Of a stretch of 64,000 nt of DNA, positions 38,783 to 48,165 are shown in pieces. Both the position numbers and the translations under genes were made by a program. Positions within the stretch are counted from its first letter, which is position 1, and every line of letters starts with the position of its first letter. The DNA comes from Aliivibrio fischeri (GTDB lineage Bacteria; Pseudomonadota; Gammaproteobacteria; Enterobacterales; Vibrionaceae), in assembly GCA_038993745.2 (NCBI GenBank), contig CP160630.1, positions 1-64,000 on the forward strand, written 5' to 3'. Under the pieces are notes generated by a model, which saw only the letters and a list, made by a program, of their open reading frames with translations, did not search any database and had not been told where the DNA came from.

Positions 38783-39301
38783 AATCCTTTAGCTAAAGCT
38801 GATCGAAGCGAAAAAGAGAGTGGGATCTAAAGCGCATTAATTCTTTTGGCCACCGTATTTGTGAATAATTAAGTATAAGGTATTTATTTGTGACTGTTTG
38901 GTTTTTAAGGAAATAAAATCACTATTAGTTGTTTTCGTTATTCATTGTCGCTTTTGTTCAATTTTCAAATAAATAGGAAGATTATCATACTCTGAACTAA
39001 TCATATTTTTTCTGTAAAAACGGAAAAATAGTGGGGCTAATTGATGAGAAAAAAAGTAAAACTTCATTTGTTTATCATCTTGTTGTAAATAATTGCTACC
39101 AAGATCTTAAAACGATGAAAAAGAGAGGTTCATCGAAAAACTTTCATTGCTATTTTTTCTGTATACGGTGGTAAAATCTCGGAGCAAAATAGAGCAGTTT
39201 AATCCCCCTTGTTTTATGAGGGACCTGCATTAGATTGCTTACCATTGATTTTAAATACTTTTATCAATGGTAAACAATCTACCATATGTATGGAGCAACA
39301 A
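38783..39301. other. Divergent intergenic region with a 19-bp inverted repeat
   Basis: No gene is seen. The notable element is an inverted repeat in the rsgA leader: 39231-39249 pairs with 39263-39281 (18 of 19 bp) around a 13-nt AT-rich loop. It ends about 10 bp before the rsgA ribosome site, so it can form in the mRNA. There is no T-run. The remaining sequence holds the promoters of both flanking genes. Confidence 0.65.
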
Positions 39302-40363
39302 ATGAGTGAGCAAATTCTCACACTATCGCAACTAGGCTGGCGACCTTATTTTCAACAACAACTGACTTTTGAAGATTTAACTGATTTTCAGGTTGGTCGA
39401 ATTATTGAACAACATCGAAGCAATGTGATTGTTTTGAGTGAGCAAGGCCAAGTGAGTTTATTACCACCATCTGGTGATGAGCGTGTTTGTGTGGGTGATT
39501 GGGTACTATTTGATGAAGATCTACGAATTCAGCGTGTACTAGATAGACAATCATTGTTTGATCGTAAAGCACCTGGTTCTAAAGTCGCATCACAGCTGAT
39601 TGCTGCGAATGTTGATAGTGTCATGATCGTATGTTCTCTGAATAACGATTTCAATTTGAGCCGTATTGAGCGTTATCTTGCTATTGCAAAAGAAGCTGAA
39701 GTAGAGCCTGTGGTTGTTCTGACTAAAGCTGATTTATGCGATGATGCTGATGATAAACAAGATCAAGTGCAAAAACTGAATCGTATGATGAGCGTATACA
39801 GTGTGAATGCGCTAGATGCGAAAGAGCTAACAGCGTTACATAGCTATTGTAAAAATGGTCAAACTATCGCTTTCTTAGGTTCATCTGGTGTTGGTAAATC
39901 AACATTAGTTAATGGATTGCTTGGATTTGAAGCTCAAGAGACGGGCGAAATCCGTGAAGATGACAGCAAAGGTAGACATACAACAACACACCGAGCTCTT
40001 AAGCTAATGCCTCAAGGCGGTTTGTTAATGGATACTCCTGGAATGCGTGAATTGCAACTAGCAGATTGTGAGCAAGGTGTGAATGCTACATTTAGTGAGA
40101 TTACAGACCTTGCGCTAACATGTCGTTTTAGTGATTGTTCACACACCAAAGAGCCGGGTTGTGCTGTACTAAGAGCGGTTGATTCTGGTGAGTTAGATGA
40201 GCGCCGTTTGGTGAGCTACCAAAAGCTAATGCGTGAGCAAGCTATTAATGGTGCAAGCCTAGCTGAACAGCGAGCGAAAGATAAAGCATTTGGAAAAATG
40301 GTACATGGCGCTATTGCTGAAGCTCGTAGCCGTAAAAAAGGGTATGAGTCGAGCACTTATTAA
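39302..40363 (+). CDS. rsgA: Ribosome small-subunit GTPase RsgA
   Basis: ATG 39302 has a GGAG site 7 bp upstream and gives 353 residues. An OB-fold (about 20-90) precedes a circularly permuted GTPase with order G4 (LTKADLC), G1 (GSSGVGKST), G3 (DTPGMRE), and a zinc finger (CRFSDCSHTKEPGC). RsgA matures the 30S subunit. Vibrios normally also carry an rsgA on chromosome I beside psd/orn, so this may be a second copy; the window cannot show this. A long inverted repeat lies in its leader. Confidence 0.94.
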   Translation: MSEQILTLSQLGWRPYFQQQLTFEDLTDFQVGRIIEQHRSNVIVLSEQGQVSLLPPSGDERVCVGDWVLFDEDLRIQRVLDRQSLFDRKAPGSKVASQLIAANVDSVMIVCSLNNDFNLSRIERYLAIAKEAEVEPVVVLTKADLCDDADDKQDQVQKLNRMMSVYSVNALDAKELTALHSYCKNGQTIAFLGSSGVGKSTLVNGLLGFEAQETGEIREDDSKGRHTTTHRALKLMPQGGLLMDTPGMRELQLADCEQGVNATFSEITDLALTCRFSDCSHTKEPGCAVLRAVDSGELDERRLVSYQKLMREQAINGASLAEQRAKDKAFGKMVHGAIAEARSRKKGYESSTY

Positions 40364-40381
40364 TATACAAAGTTAATTTAT

Positions 40382-40420
40382 AAAACCGTCTTTATTATTT
40401 TGAATAAAGGCGGTTTTTTT
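40382..40420 (+). terminator. Terminator after rsgA
   Basis: A 15-bp stem with one G-T mismatch (40382-40396 with 40403-40417) and T7. Confidence 0.9.
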
Positions 40421-40894
40421 ATATAAAATCATTCAATATAAATATGAATGATTTTATAAGACTTTTAATTATGTTTTGTTATTTTAAAGATTTATGATGT
40501 AAATTTAATTGTTATTTGTATTAATATTATACGATATAATACTGTTTGTAGATTGATATCACTTTGTCATTCCGTTGCAACCCATTGATTTTTATGTGGT
40601 AAGTTGTAAATATCTAAAATATCTAAAATATCTAAGGTGAGTTAATGTGTTTTAATCGTTTGTTTTTTAAATGGCATTATTAAAAAATCAAATGATTAAA
40701 TTATATAATTGAAATTTAGTTTCAAGTTGAATTATATAATTATATGTAACTTGCATAAATCTCTAGTGTGAATGATTCTTATTTGAACAAATACTTTCAT
40801 TAGCATAATTCTATATTTTAAAAAAACGAATTATTTAATGTATTTGAGTGTTTTAATTTTAGGATTTATTTACCATGTATTATATGGAGTTTTT
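40421..40894. other. AT-rich promoter region of the cytolysin gene
   Basis: No gene. A palindrome tattata-cga-tataata lies at 40525-40541, and three copies of a 9-bp unit (tatctaaaa) stand in tandem near 40610-40636. Both could be regulatory but no known operator is recognised. Confidence 0.4.
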
Positions 40895-42961
40895 ATGAAA
40901 AAAAGTTTTATTTATTGCTGTATATCTCTTTGTTTAAGTGGTGGAGCTTATGCTTATGATGATGTAGATGGGGCGGCAGTTGCAATGCTTAGCAGTGTAC
41001 AGAATCCTGATGTAGTTTATATCGATGCGCAAAACTGGGATGAATCAGCTAGTAATGTTATCAAATATACTGATATGAATGATGATATAGTTGCTAATAA
41101 TAAGAAATATTTGATTGATTTCAGTCGAATTACCGTTCCAGAGTTAAAAGAAAAAAAGAAATCATTATTACGAAATAATATCGGTTTAAGCTTTGAAGAA
41201 GACTTCTTGATTGTTACTCGACATAAAGGCAAGTTAATGTTTTCTCCTTTGAATAATGAAAATGATGCTAATTTATTTACTTTAGATTCTAACGATGAAC
41301 ACTCTCCTCCAATTGCCGCCTTATCCTCCGGTGAGGATGTATCTGGCCAATCAGGTTCACTTCCACATGTTTCATTTTATCTAGAAGTAAATAAACAAAT
41401 CACAGATGCTGAATGTAGCTTTCCAAATTCTTTAGTTTGGGATGATCGTGGTTCTCGATCTTTTTGTAGTAATGGTAATATTTCTTTAATTTATCAAGTT
41501 ATTTTAGAACGTTCATTACAGTTTGGTACGAGTGCGGCAGCAACCCCTGATGCGAAAATTGTTAGGATTAGTTTAGATGATAATACATCTGGTACTGGTA
41601 TTCATTTAAATGAGCAATTGTCGGAAAGAGCAAATCATGCCGGTTATCAAGTTATTTCTGGGTGGGCTATCGAATGGTCAGCAAGTGCGATTGCTCAAGA
41701 CTATTTATTTGATTTTTCGACATCTAATAATAAAGCTCAAATTTTAAAAACATTTCCAAGAGAGAATATTAATGCTAATTACAGCATAACAGAGACATCA
41801 GGATTTAGTGTGGGAGTTTCTGGTGGAGCTGAGATTAGCGCTGAAGGACCGAAAGGAAGCCTTCAAGCTAATGCTAGTTATAATCAAACGAAGTCTCTGA
41901 CATTTAATACATCTGATTATCGAGTGGAACGAAATTCACATTCACCGCATCATGTTTCATTTAAATGGAATAGAGAGCAATATGCGACATCAGAATCGTT
42001 ATTAACATCTTGGACAAATTTAGTTTGGGTTACTGACTACCCTGTTGATCTTGGTTTAGTTAAACCTATTGGTTACGCAAGCTTTGTTCCTAAGTTTGAT
42101 GTTATCTATAAAGCATCTCCAAATGAAACCGGTACTACAGTATTCACTATTGACTCATCAGTAAATATGAAACCAATTTATAATCGTTCTTGGTTTTATT
42201 TTTATGGAGTCGGCGCACATCAAACATACTATGGTGTCGAAGATTCGCCTCTTCGTCGTATAAATAAACCTGTGTCATTTACTGTTGATTGGGAACATCC
42301 GGTTTTTACTGGCGGACGACCTGTAAATTTACAACTTGCTTCATTTAATAATAGATGTATCAATGCTGATGATAATGGAAATTTATCGCCTTCTATTTGT
42401 TCGACAAATAGTGTTACACAGTCATTTATTTATGATCAGTATAAACGCTATGCTAGTGCTACAGATACGAAAAAATGTTTAGATGGACAAGATTTAACAA
42501 AGCTTAATTCGTGTAATTTTAATTTGAGTCAACGTTGGGAATGGCGTGGTGATAAATTGCAGAATGTATATGTAAAAGGAGATGTTGGTAGTGCCGAATA
42601 TCTTTCTCATAATAAATCAACGGGACAAATTGGCTTGTCTATTGAAGAAAATACTGAGCAGAGTATTCGTACTATCACGTCTTATACATCTGTTTTTGAC
42701 CCGAAAAATGTGAACAACAAATCATTAACTATTTTTGCTGATGCTGATTATTCTGGTGAACGTTTATCAATTTCAGATAGTATTGCTGACTTAGAAGGTA
42801 TGAATAATAAATTGAGTTCATATACGATTCCAGATGGTTGGGAAGTTGTTTTCTTTGAAGGCAAGAATTTTACTGGAGGATACTATACTAGACATTCTAG
42901 CAGTTCTTATGCATCTGATTTTAATGATTTAATCCAGTCTATTAGAATTCGTCAAAAGTAA
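40895..42961 (+). CDS. Leukocidin-family pore-forming cytolysin with beta-gamma crystallin tail
   Basis: ATG 40895 follows a GGAG site and gives 688 residues with a signal peptide (to GGAYA). A pro-region (about 20-140) is followed by a leukocidin/cytolysin domain (about 150-450) including the membrane stem region, a Gly/Ser/Ala-rich stretch FSVGVSGGAEISAEGPKGSL, and the rim segment SPHHVSFKWNREQY. A ricin-type beta-trefoil lectin follows (about 460-590; RCINADDNGNLS, KKCLDGQDL, QRWEW). The last 80 residues are a beta-gamma crystallin fold (LTIFADADYSGERLSISDS, VVFFEGKNFTGGYY). V. cholerae cytolysin has the first three parts but a beta-prism lectin last. It is likely secreted, protease-activated and haemolytic. 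Confidence 0.88.
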   Translation: MKKSFIYCCISLCLSGGAYAYDDVDGAAVAMLSSVQNPDVVYIDAQNWDESASNVIKYTDMNDDIVANNKKYLIDFSRITVPELKEKKKSLLRNNIGLSFEEDFLIVTRHKGKLMFSPLNNENDANLFTLDSNDEHSPPIAALSSGEDVSGQSGSLPHVSFYLEVNKQITDAECSFPNSLVWDDRGSRSFCSNGNISLIYQVILERSLQFGTSAAATPDAKIVRISLDDNTSGTGIHLNEQLSERANHAGYQVISGWAIEWSASAIAQDYLFDFSTSNNKAQILKTFPRENINANYSITETSGFSVGVSGGAEISAEGPKGSLQANASYNQTKSLTFNTSDYRVERNSHSPHHVSFKWNREQYATSESLLTSWTNLVWVTDYPVDLGLVKPIGYASFVPKFDVIYKASPNETGTTVFTIDSSVNMKPIYNRSWFYFYGVGAHQTYYGVEDSPLRRINKPVSFTVDWEHPVFTGGRPVNLQLASFNNRCINADDNGNLSPSICSTNSVTQSFIYDQYKRYASATDTKKCLDGQDLTKLNSCNFNLSQRWEWRGDKLQNVYVKGDVGSAEYLSHNKSTGQIGLSIEENTEQSIRTITSYTSVFDPKNVNNKSLTIFADADYSGERLSISDSIADLEGMNNKLSSYTIPDGWEVVFFEGKNFTGGYYTRHSSSSYASDFNDLIQSIRIRQK

Positions 42962-43092
42962 TAAATTTAAATACTAATAAGGCTCCTTAATAGGGGCCTT
43001 TATTGTATTTGATGTTATGAGTTTTGTTATTCATTTTTTAGAGCACATATAAAAATTATGGTAGCGGATTAATTTATAGGTTTTGGGTATCG

Positions 43093-43269
43093 ATGAAAGT
43101 TGAATATGGTGTAGGTTGGAATAAAAAAATCAATCCATTTCTAGTGCATGATAAATATAAAATATATGGGTACGTTTCATTAGATAAATTATCAGAATGG
43201 AATAGATTGATACCTAAGCAGAAAGAATGCGAATTTTTTTGTAAAAAAGAATATCGTTATCTTTTGTGA
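43093..43269 (+). CDS. Hypothetical small protein (58 residues)
   Basis: ATG 43093 to TGA 43269 encodes a basic, aromatic-rich protein (MKVEYGVGWNKKINPF ... KKEYRYLL) with two cysteines. The upstream AGGTTTTGGG is only a fair ribosome site. I do not recognise it. It lies alone in the 400-bp gap between the cytolysin and the next gene, and may be a real short gene or the end of a former longer one. Confidence 0.4.
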   Translation: MKVEYGVGWNKKINPFLVHDKYKIYGYVSLDKLSEWNRLIPKQKECEFFCKKEYRYLL

Positions 43270-43361
43270 ATAGAGGCATGGATTGCCTTTAGGTGATAAA
43301 CCTCGTACTATCCTAATTAATTGAAATAATCAATAATTTGACCCAGTAAGAGTATGTAATT

Positions 43362-43613
43362 ATGAACAACGATGCAGACATCATCACAAACCTAGAAGAT
43401 CTAGAAACGTTTTTAATCTCAATTGAAAATGGTGGTTTTGGCTTAACAAATGTTGCCGGTATTGCATTAGCAACAAGCAATAAAGATGGTCGCCGTTTTG
43501 TTGCCGTATTGGATGATAAGCACCAGCTTTTATTGTCTCGTTGGGTAACAGAGGAAGTGTTTCAAACGGGGCAAGATTTAGTGCGTAACGGTCCAAACCG
43601 AACAACGCATTAA
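43362..43613 (+). CDS. Conserved hypothetical protein
   Basis: The 83-residue protein starts at ATG 43362. It is acidic at the N-terminus (MNNDADIITNLEDLETFL) and contains a beta-rich part (RRFVAVLDDKHQLLLSRWV). No signal peptide or membrane span. The family is not recognised; the composition suggests a small cytoplasmic alpha/beta protein. Coding is likely. Confidence 0.65.
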   Translation: MNNDADIITNLEDLETFLISIENGGFGLTNVAGIALATSNKDGRRFVAVLDDKHQLLLSRWVTEEVFQTGQDLVRNGPNRTTH

Positions 43614-43669
43614 TTATTGTTCTGAGTTCTATTGTTTCTAACTAGGAAAACTGATTTATAAAGTAATGG

Positions 43670-43822
43670 TTAGGAACAATAGAAAGTAATGATTGCGCAT
43701 ATGAAGAAAACAAACACCATTGCTTCAATCAGCCACTCTTTGTCATCCCAGCCTAATAGTTTTATCTCTGCTTTCGTTAGTTTGATTTCTAAGTCTTCAA
43801 AATCATCATTTAAATCGCACAT
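43670..43822 (-). CDS. Small membrane protein, member of a local paralogue pair (50 residues)
   Basis: ATG 43822 lies 6 bp after AAGGA. The protein has an acidic N-terminus MCDLNDDFEDLEIKL, then KEWLIEAMVFVFFICAIITF, a single membrane helix near the C-terminus. It is a clear paralogue of the 67-residue protein at 46623: both share MCD-DD-F-DLEI-L and a W-followed helix. Its function is unknown; the layout suggests a small inner-membrane regulator or subunit. Confidence 0.72.
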   Translation of the reverse strand: MCDLNDDFEDLEIKLTKAEIKLLGWDDKEWLIEAMVFVFFICAIITFYCS

Positions 43823-43965
43823 AGCCATTCCTTTTTATGTCTGAAATTTAAAGTGATCTTATCGTTCCTTTTGGTTTAGAAAAATTGAATAATTTAAAAC
43901 TAGCATTTAATTAAACTAAACAAGAAAGAGGGGGTTAGTACCGCTCCTCTTTGCTTCTCTATTAA

Positions 43966-44196
43966 TTATTTGATTGTATCCTTTCGATTCATGTACTTAG
44001 CGATAAAGTAAGGTGGGATTAAAAAGATTAAAAAATAGATGGATTCATGGATGAATATGGATGCTATTTTCTCTTCATGGTTTAAGTAAGCAAATAAAGC
44101 CGATATATCCAAAAGGATATAGAGTGTTGCTAATACACTTGAAATGATGAAAGCCAAGCCGAGAATATCTCTTTGATAAGCTTTTGATATCGTCAT
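43966..44196 (-). CDS. Small membrane protein, two predicted spans
   Basis: The 76-residue protein starts at ATG 44196. Two hydrophobic helices are seen, about residues 12-36 (LGLAFIISSVLATLYILL) and 48-68 (FIHESIYFLIFLIPPYFIA), with a basic tail. It has no recognised family. It stands downstream of nothing obvious and reads the same way as the 50-residue membrane protein, which is 140 bp further on. Confidence 0.6.
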   Translation of the reverse strand: MTISKAYQRDILGLAFIISSVLATLYILLDISALFAYLNHEEKIASIFIHESIYFLIFLIPPYFIAKYMNRKDTIK

Positions 44197-44512
44197 TTTT
44201 ATTCCTTCAAAAATGTTAGGTACAAAATAACTTACGCCTAATCATCCGGTGATTTTTTGCGCTATATCAATAATTATTTTTTGTGTGTGGAAAGTAAGAT
44301 TTACTATTTGATAATTAAAGAAAAATTGGATTATTGCTGTTAATTACGTTCTTTTATAGTGCTAATTAATTGGTGATAATTAACAGTTAAGTAACCATTC
44401 CGATACAACATATTGATAAGAAAGAGAAAGTTTGAGAATTATAAGTCAAAAGTCTGGTTTCATAATATGAAAGTGGTAGCATGATCTGGTGTGTTATTTA
44501 AGGAATAGAAAA
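44197..44512. other. Intergenic region, nothing recognised
   Basis: About 315 bp of AT-rich DNA between divergent small genes. No repeat, operator or RNA was recognised. Confidence 0.4.
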
Positions 44513-44698
44513 ATGGTCACCACCACTCCAACGCGTTTTAAAGTTAAAGTGAACACAAGCAAAGGAAGCTCTTATTGGACACTTAGTGGTTCTACAACCA
44601 TTTTTGAAGAAGCTGTTGTTTTTACTATGGAATCCATGCCAGATTTCTTTCGACAGTCGCTTAATCAGGATTCTATTGAATTATTACCTGTTGAGTAA
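44513..44698 (+). CDS. Hypothetical small protein (61 residues)
   Basis: ATG 44513 follows AAGGA by 8 bp and is preferred over the open frame from 44489. The protein (MVTTTPTRFKVKVNTSKGSS ... IELLPVE) is beta-rich at first and acidic at the end, with no membrane span. I do not recognise it. The start signal supports coding. Confidence 0.6.
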   Translation: MVTTTPTRFKVKVNTSKGSSYWTLSGSTTIFEEAVVFTMESMPDFFRQSLNQDSIELLPVE

Positions 44699-45031
44699 AA
44701 GAGAAAAAATGCAATTTGTAGTGCATGAGTATAAAGGACAACGTTAATTTAGTGTTGTCCTTTTTATTTAATAACTATAAATAGCTGTATATATAGATGA
44801 TTTATCTGCAATGGTGCGTTATTTTTAATTTATATGAGTGCAAATAACAATATTGTTAGTTATTAATAAATAAATTTAAGGGTTAGTTCTCATTCTGTTA
44901 AATAGAAAAAGTTGACACTTAAGTTTGGGACTTATGCATCAAATGGTGAAAGCTTCAGATGATATAAAGGCAAAAAATACACCCACAAAAAGTAGGTGTT
45001 AATGATGTCATTATAATTCTGGAGTAGTAGT
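44699..45031. other. Intergenic region before the oligopeptide transporter
   Basis: No gene. A short hairpin, acacccac and gtaggtgt, ends at 45000, about 30 bp before the transporter start, and may affect its translation. Nothing else was recognised. Confidence 0.4.
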
Positions 45032-46545
45032 ATGCAAGACAATAATGCACGATTTCCCACGATAGCTAAGGTTTTGATCCTCAGACAATTTTTATGGGGT
45101 GCCGCTTTTTATGGTGCCTTTGTACTTCTCACTAAATTCTTTCTCGATGATCTTAATTATAGCGAAGCTGATACCATAATGATGATGGGGGCCTTTGGTG
45201 CCGTTGGCCCTGTATTCTCTGCCGTTGGTGGTTTTTTAGCTGATAAGTTTATCGGTGCATTTCGTGCTGTATATATAGGTTATGCCACTTATTTAGCCGG
45301 TTTTTTATTACTAGGTATTGGTGCGAGTCAGCTTAATGTGCCTATGAGTATTCTGGCTATTGCCTTAATTGGTTTTGCTCGTGGATTATCAGCAACATGC
45401 CCAACGGTTCTTTTTGGGAATTCATATTCAGAGACGAACCGCGAGGCTTTTCAACAAGGTCTTACTATAAATTATTCAATTAACAACCTTGGTTCTTTTT
45501 CTGCTAAATATCTTTTTCCTTTTTTAATTGCTTACCTAGCTTATCAAGGCGTATTTTTTGTATCTGCTATTTTAATGGCGCTAAATTTACTTATGTTTTA
45601 TAAGTTCCGTAAAGAGCTAGTGAGTGTCGGTAATGATTTAGATAAAGCGCCATTACCACTAAAAACTTGGGGTCTGTTTTTTGCTGGTTCAGCAGCTATG
45701 CTAGGCCTAATCTTTTGGATATTTTCAAACCTTGAAACGGGTAAATATATTCTTTATACCTTGGGCTTTGGTGCTATTGGTTATTTTATTTATGAGATAA
45801 CTCAAGCTACACGCGCATATCAATACAAAATGGTGGCAGTATTAATTACGGTTTGTATTCTTATTGTGTTCTATTTCTTTTATGGTCAAATGTTTACCTC
45901 AATGAACATGTACGCCATTAATTTAATGGATGATACGTTACTTGGTTTTATTCCTATCCATCCTGAATCGAATATGGCATTTAACCCTCTATGGTGTTTT
46001 GTTCTTGGTGGACCAATGATTCAACTTTATGCATGGTTAGATCGTAAAGGATATTCGCCAACAATTCCGACCAAAATTGCGGGTGCATTCATGCTAAGTA
46101 CCATTGCTTTTGGTTATTAGAACTTTCAGCAGGATCAATTGGTGAGAATGGTAAAATATCAGCAGATTGGATATTACTGGTTCACTTTTTTCAATCAGGG
46201 GCTGAGCTTATTGTTGGGGCTTTGGGCGCTGGGTTTATTTTTGAAATGGTGCCACGTTACCTTGCTGCGTTTTCAATTGGTTTACGCGCGGTTGCGATTT
46301 CATTAAGTGGTATTTTAGCGGCGGTAATTGCAACGAAAATCGCGTTACCAAAAGACATCGTATTTACACCAGAAGTGGTTGAAACCGTGTATACCAGTTA
46401 CTTTTATATGCTAGCGCAAGTGGCTGCATTTATGGCGGTATTGACGCTAGGGTTATCTAAAGTGATTCAAAAGTTAATTACTCGAGGTGAAGCGTTAGAA
46501 GCAGAAGAAAAAGTAGACACAACAATGAGATCAAATATCGGTTGA
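45032..46545 (+). pseudogene. POT/PTR-type proton-dependent peptide transporter, split by a frameshift
   Basis: The first frame (45032-46120) covers about nine membrane helices, with LWGAAFYGAFVLLTKFFLDDLNY and GFARGLSATCPTVLFGNSY typical of the PTR2/major-facilitator peptide transporters. The second frame resumes with LELSAGSIGENGKISADW and runs through FQSGAELIVGALGAGFIFEMVPR to 46545. Adding one T at the TT before the stop (46117-46118) gives about 504 residues and 12-14 helices. It would import di/tripeptides or related solutes with protons. A perfect terminator follows. The stop may be an assembly error. Confidence 0.82.
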
Positions 46546-46571
46546 TATAAAGTAGTAAGATGAGCAAAAGA

Positions 46572-46604
46572 AATAAGAAAAGAGCGAATAGCTCTTTTCT
46601 TATT
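46572..46604. terminator. Bidirectional terminator
   Basis: A perfect 14-bp stem (46572-46585 with 46591-46604) around a 5-nt loop separates the transporter from the convergent small membrane protein gene. Confidence 0.9.
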
Positions 46605-46622
46605 CTGTTTGGTGGGAAAGAG

Positions 46623-46826
46623 TCAAATTATACCGCCATGTTGAAGTTCATCGGAAAAGGAAAAAAAGAGATAAGCTCCACTGGAAATCAAGAAAACAAA
46701 AACAAGCTCTTCAAAAGTCCAAGCTTTTATATTCCATTTTCTTTTATTCCTCCCCAGCCCCTTTAATTCTTTTTGATCCAACTCTATTTCTAGATCCTTA
46801 AAGTAGTCATCTAAATCGTCACACAT
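46623..46826 (-). CDS. Small membrane protein, paralogue of the gene at 43670
   Basis: ATG 46826 is 6 bp after a near-perfect AGGAGGG ribosome site. The 67-residue protein begins MCDDLDDYFKDLEIELDQKEL and carries one membrane helix (FEELVFVFLISSGAYLFFSF, about residues 39-58). It shares the N-terminal MCD-DD-F-DLEI-L pattern with the 50-residue protein 3 kb away. The function is unknown. The open frame on the opposite strand at 46560-46766 is its shadow. Confidence 0.75.
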   Translation of the reverse strand: MCDDLDDYFKDLEIELDQKELKGLGRNKRKWNIKAWTFEELVFVFLISSGAYLFFSFSDELQHGGII

Positions 46827-46936
46827 ACGTAGCCCTCCTAGAACGTAACTATTTAGCTTGATCTAGACTACGCCAATTATCTTATTTGCATAACTGATGT
46901 AAATTACAGTAATCAATAATATTGTTTATATATCAG

Positions 46937-47116
46937 CTAAAACCGACCGACATAAGCTTTACCAATTAAGTTATTATCTTTTTTAGATAAATGGTGATTA
47001 ATGTGCGTGAGCGTATCTACTTTCACCTCACTTAATTTTCCTTTTATTGGTAATAAATTTGAGCCATGCGTACTATCAATCAATGGAGCATCATTAGTTA
47101 CCTTTGCAGTATTATG
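46937..47116 (-). pseudogene. Orphan open fragment without start codon
   Basis: A frame free of stops encodes about 59 residues, including NDAPLIDSTHGSNLLPIKGK and VDTLTHINHHLSKKDNN, ending in TAG at 46937. It has ordinary coding character but no start codon, and a stop lies upstream. It could be the tail of a lost gene between the crotonase and the small membrane protein. The family is not recognised and the call is tentative. Confidence 0.3.
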
Positions 47117-47174
47117 TTAGTTTTCAACGACAATTAGCCGCCAATACGACGGCTAATTTATGGGGGATTGAGTT

Positions 47175-47986
47175 TTATTTAGACAGTTCAGCCGCGGTAT
47201 CAACAAAAATACCTTGGATATCTTTTGCTTCACGCTCTGTTTGTCCGCCGTGTTTTAAAAATGCAGAGATAATAGCGGCTGTTTTTTGTTCTTTAGCACG
47301 CTCTAAAAAGTAACGTAACTCTAATTCTGCGCCCGCGTCTTCATCTTTAATTGATGTCGCAATGATCTCTTTGTACATCACAATATCACGCACTTCTAAT
47401 GTGCTAATCACACCTAAAGTCATGGCTAAAAAGTTATCCATTTCTGCTTTAGGAACAAATTGAGTAATGATATTTAAGTTTTCAGCTTGTTGTGCTGTGA
47501 AATCGTTACCCAATAGAAGAGCTTGTAATGCTTTGTTTTTGCCCATTCTTCTTGCGAATTGAACTGCGCCTTGTCCGCCAGTAGGAATATTTACGTGAAC
47601 TTCTGGTTGAGCAAACGCTGCATTCTCGGTGCCATAAGCAAGATCACACGCCATAACAAACTCATTACCGCCCCACGAGCCACACCATCAACTAAAGCAA
47701 CAGACACTTGTTTCATTGCTTTGATGTTCATGATCATGTGGTTGAACTCAATAGACGCTGCTTGACCGCCTTGCGTACCGTTGATCACGTTTAGATCAAG
47801 GTGTGCTAAAAAGAAGGTTTCATGCAGTGATTTAAACACCACCACTTTAGTATCTCGGTCATCTTTTAAAGAAAGTACATACTCATTAATTTCGTTAATT
47901 AGATTAATGGTTAATACATTCACTGGTGGGTTATTGATAGCTACTGTTGCGATGCCATTTTGGTTAGTGATTGATAATGTTTTCAT
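47175..47986 (-). pseudogene. Enoyl-CoA hydratase/isomerase (crotonase) family, split by a frameshift
   Basis: The 5' frame (47591-47986) and 3' frame (47175-47654) join if one G is added to a G4 run in the stretch encoding DGVARGGGNEFVMACDLAYG (near 47673-47676). The result is about 270 residues with the crotonase oxyanion and glycine-rich motif and the following FAQPEVHVNIPTGG. It would hydrate or isomerise enoyl-CoA thioesters; the substrate is unknown. It is divergent from a LysR gene 180 bp away, the usual layout for a regulator and its target. Confidence 0.82.
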
Positions 47987-48165
47987 AATGTACTTCCTCT
48001 AAATCGCCTATTGGCTAGTTTAAATATGGTTACGTTGAGAGGGTGTCCTCTGCGTCAGTGAGGTAACTATAAGTAATCTATTAGATGAGAAAAATACTAA
48101 TAAAGGCACAATATTGATGCTAAAATTGCACCAATACTGTTTTTATTTATTCCCGTGAGGCTCAA

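Noticed and set aside
46560..46766. 68-residue plus-strand frame after the peptide transporter
   Set aside because: It contains a perfect terminator stem and is antisense to a small gene with a near-perfect ribosome site.
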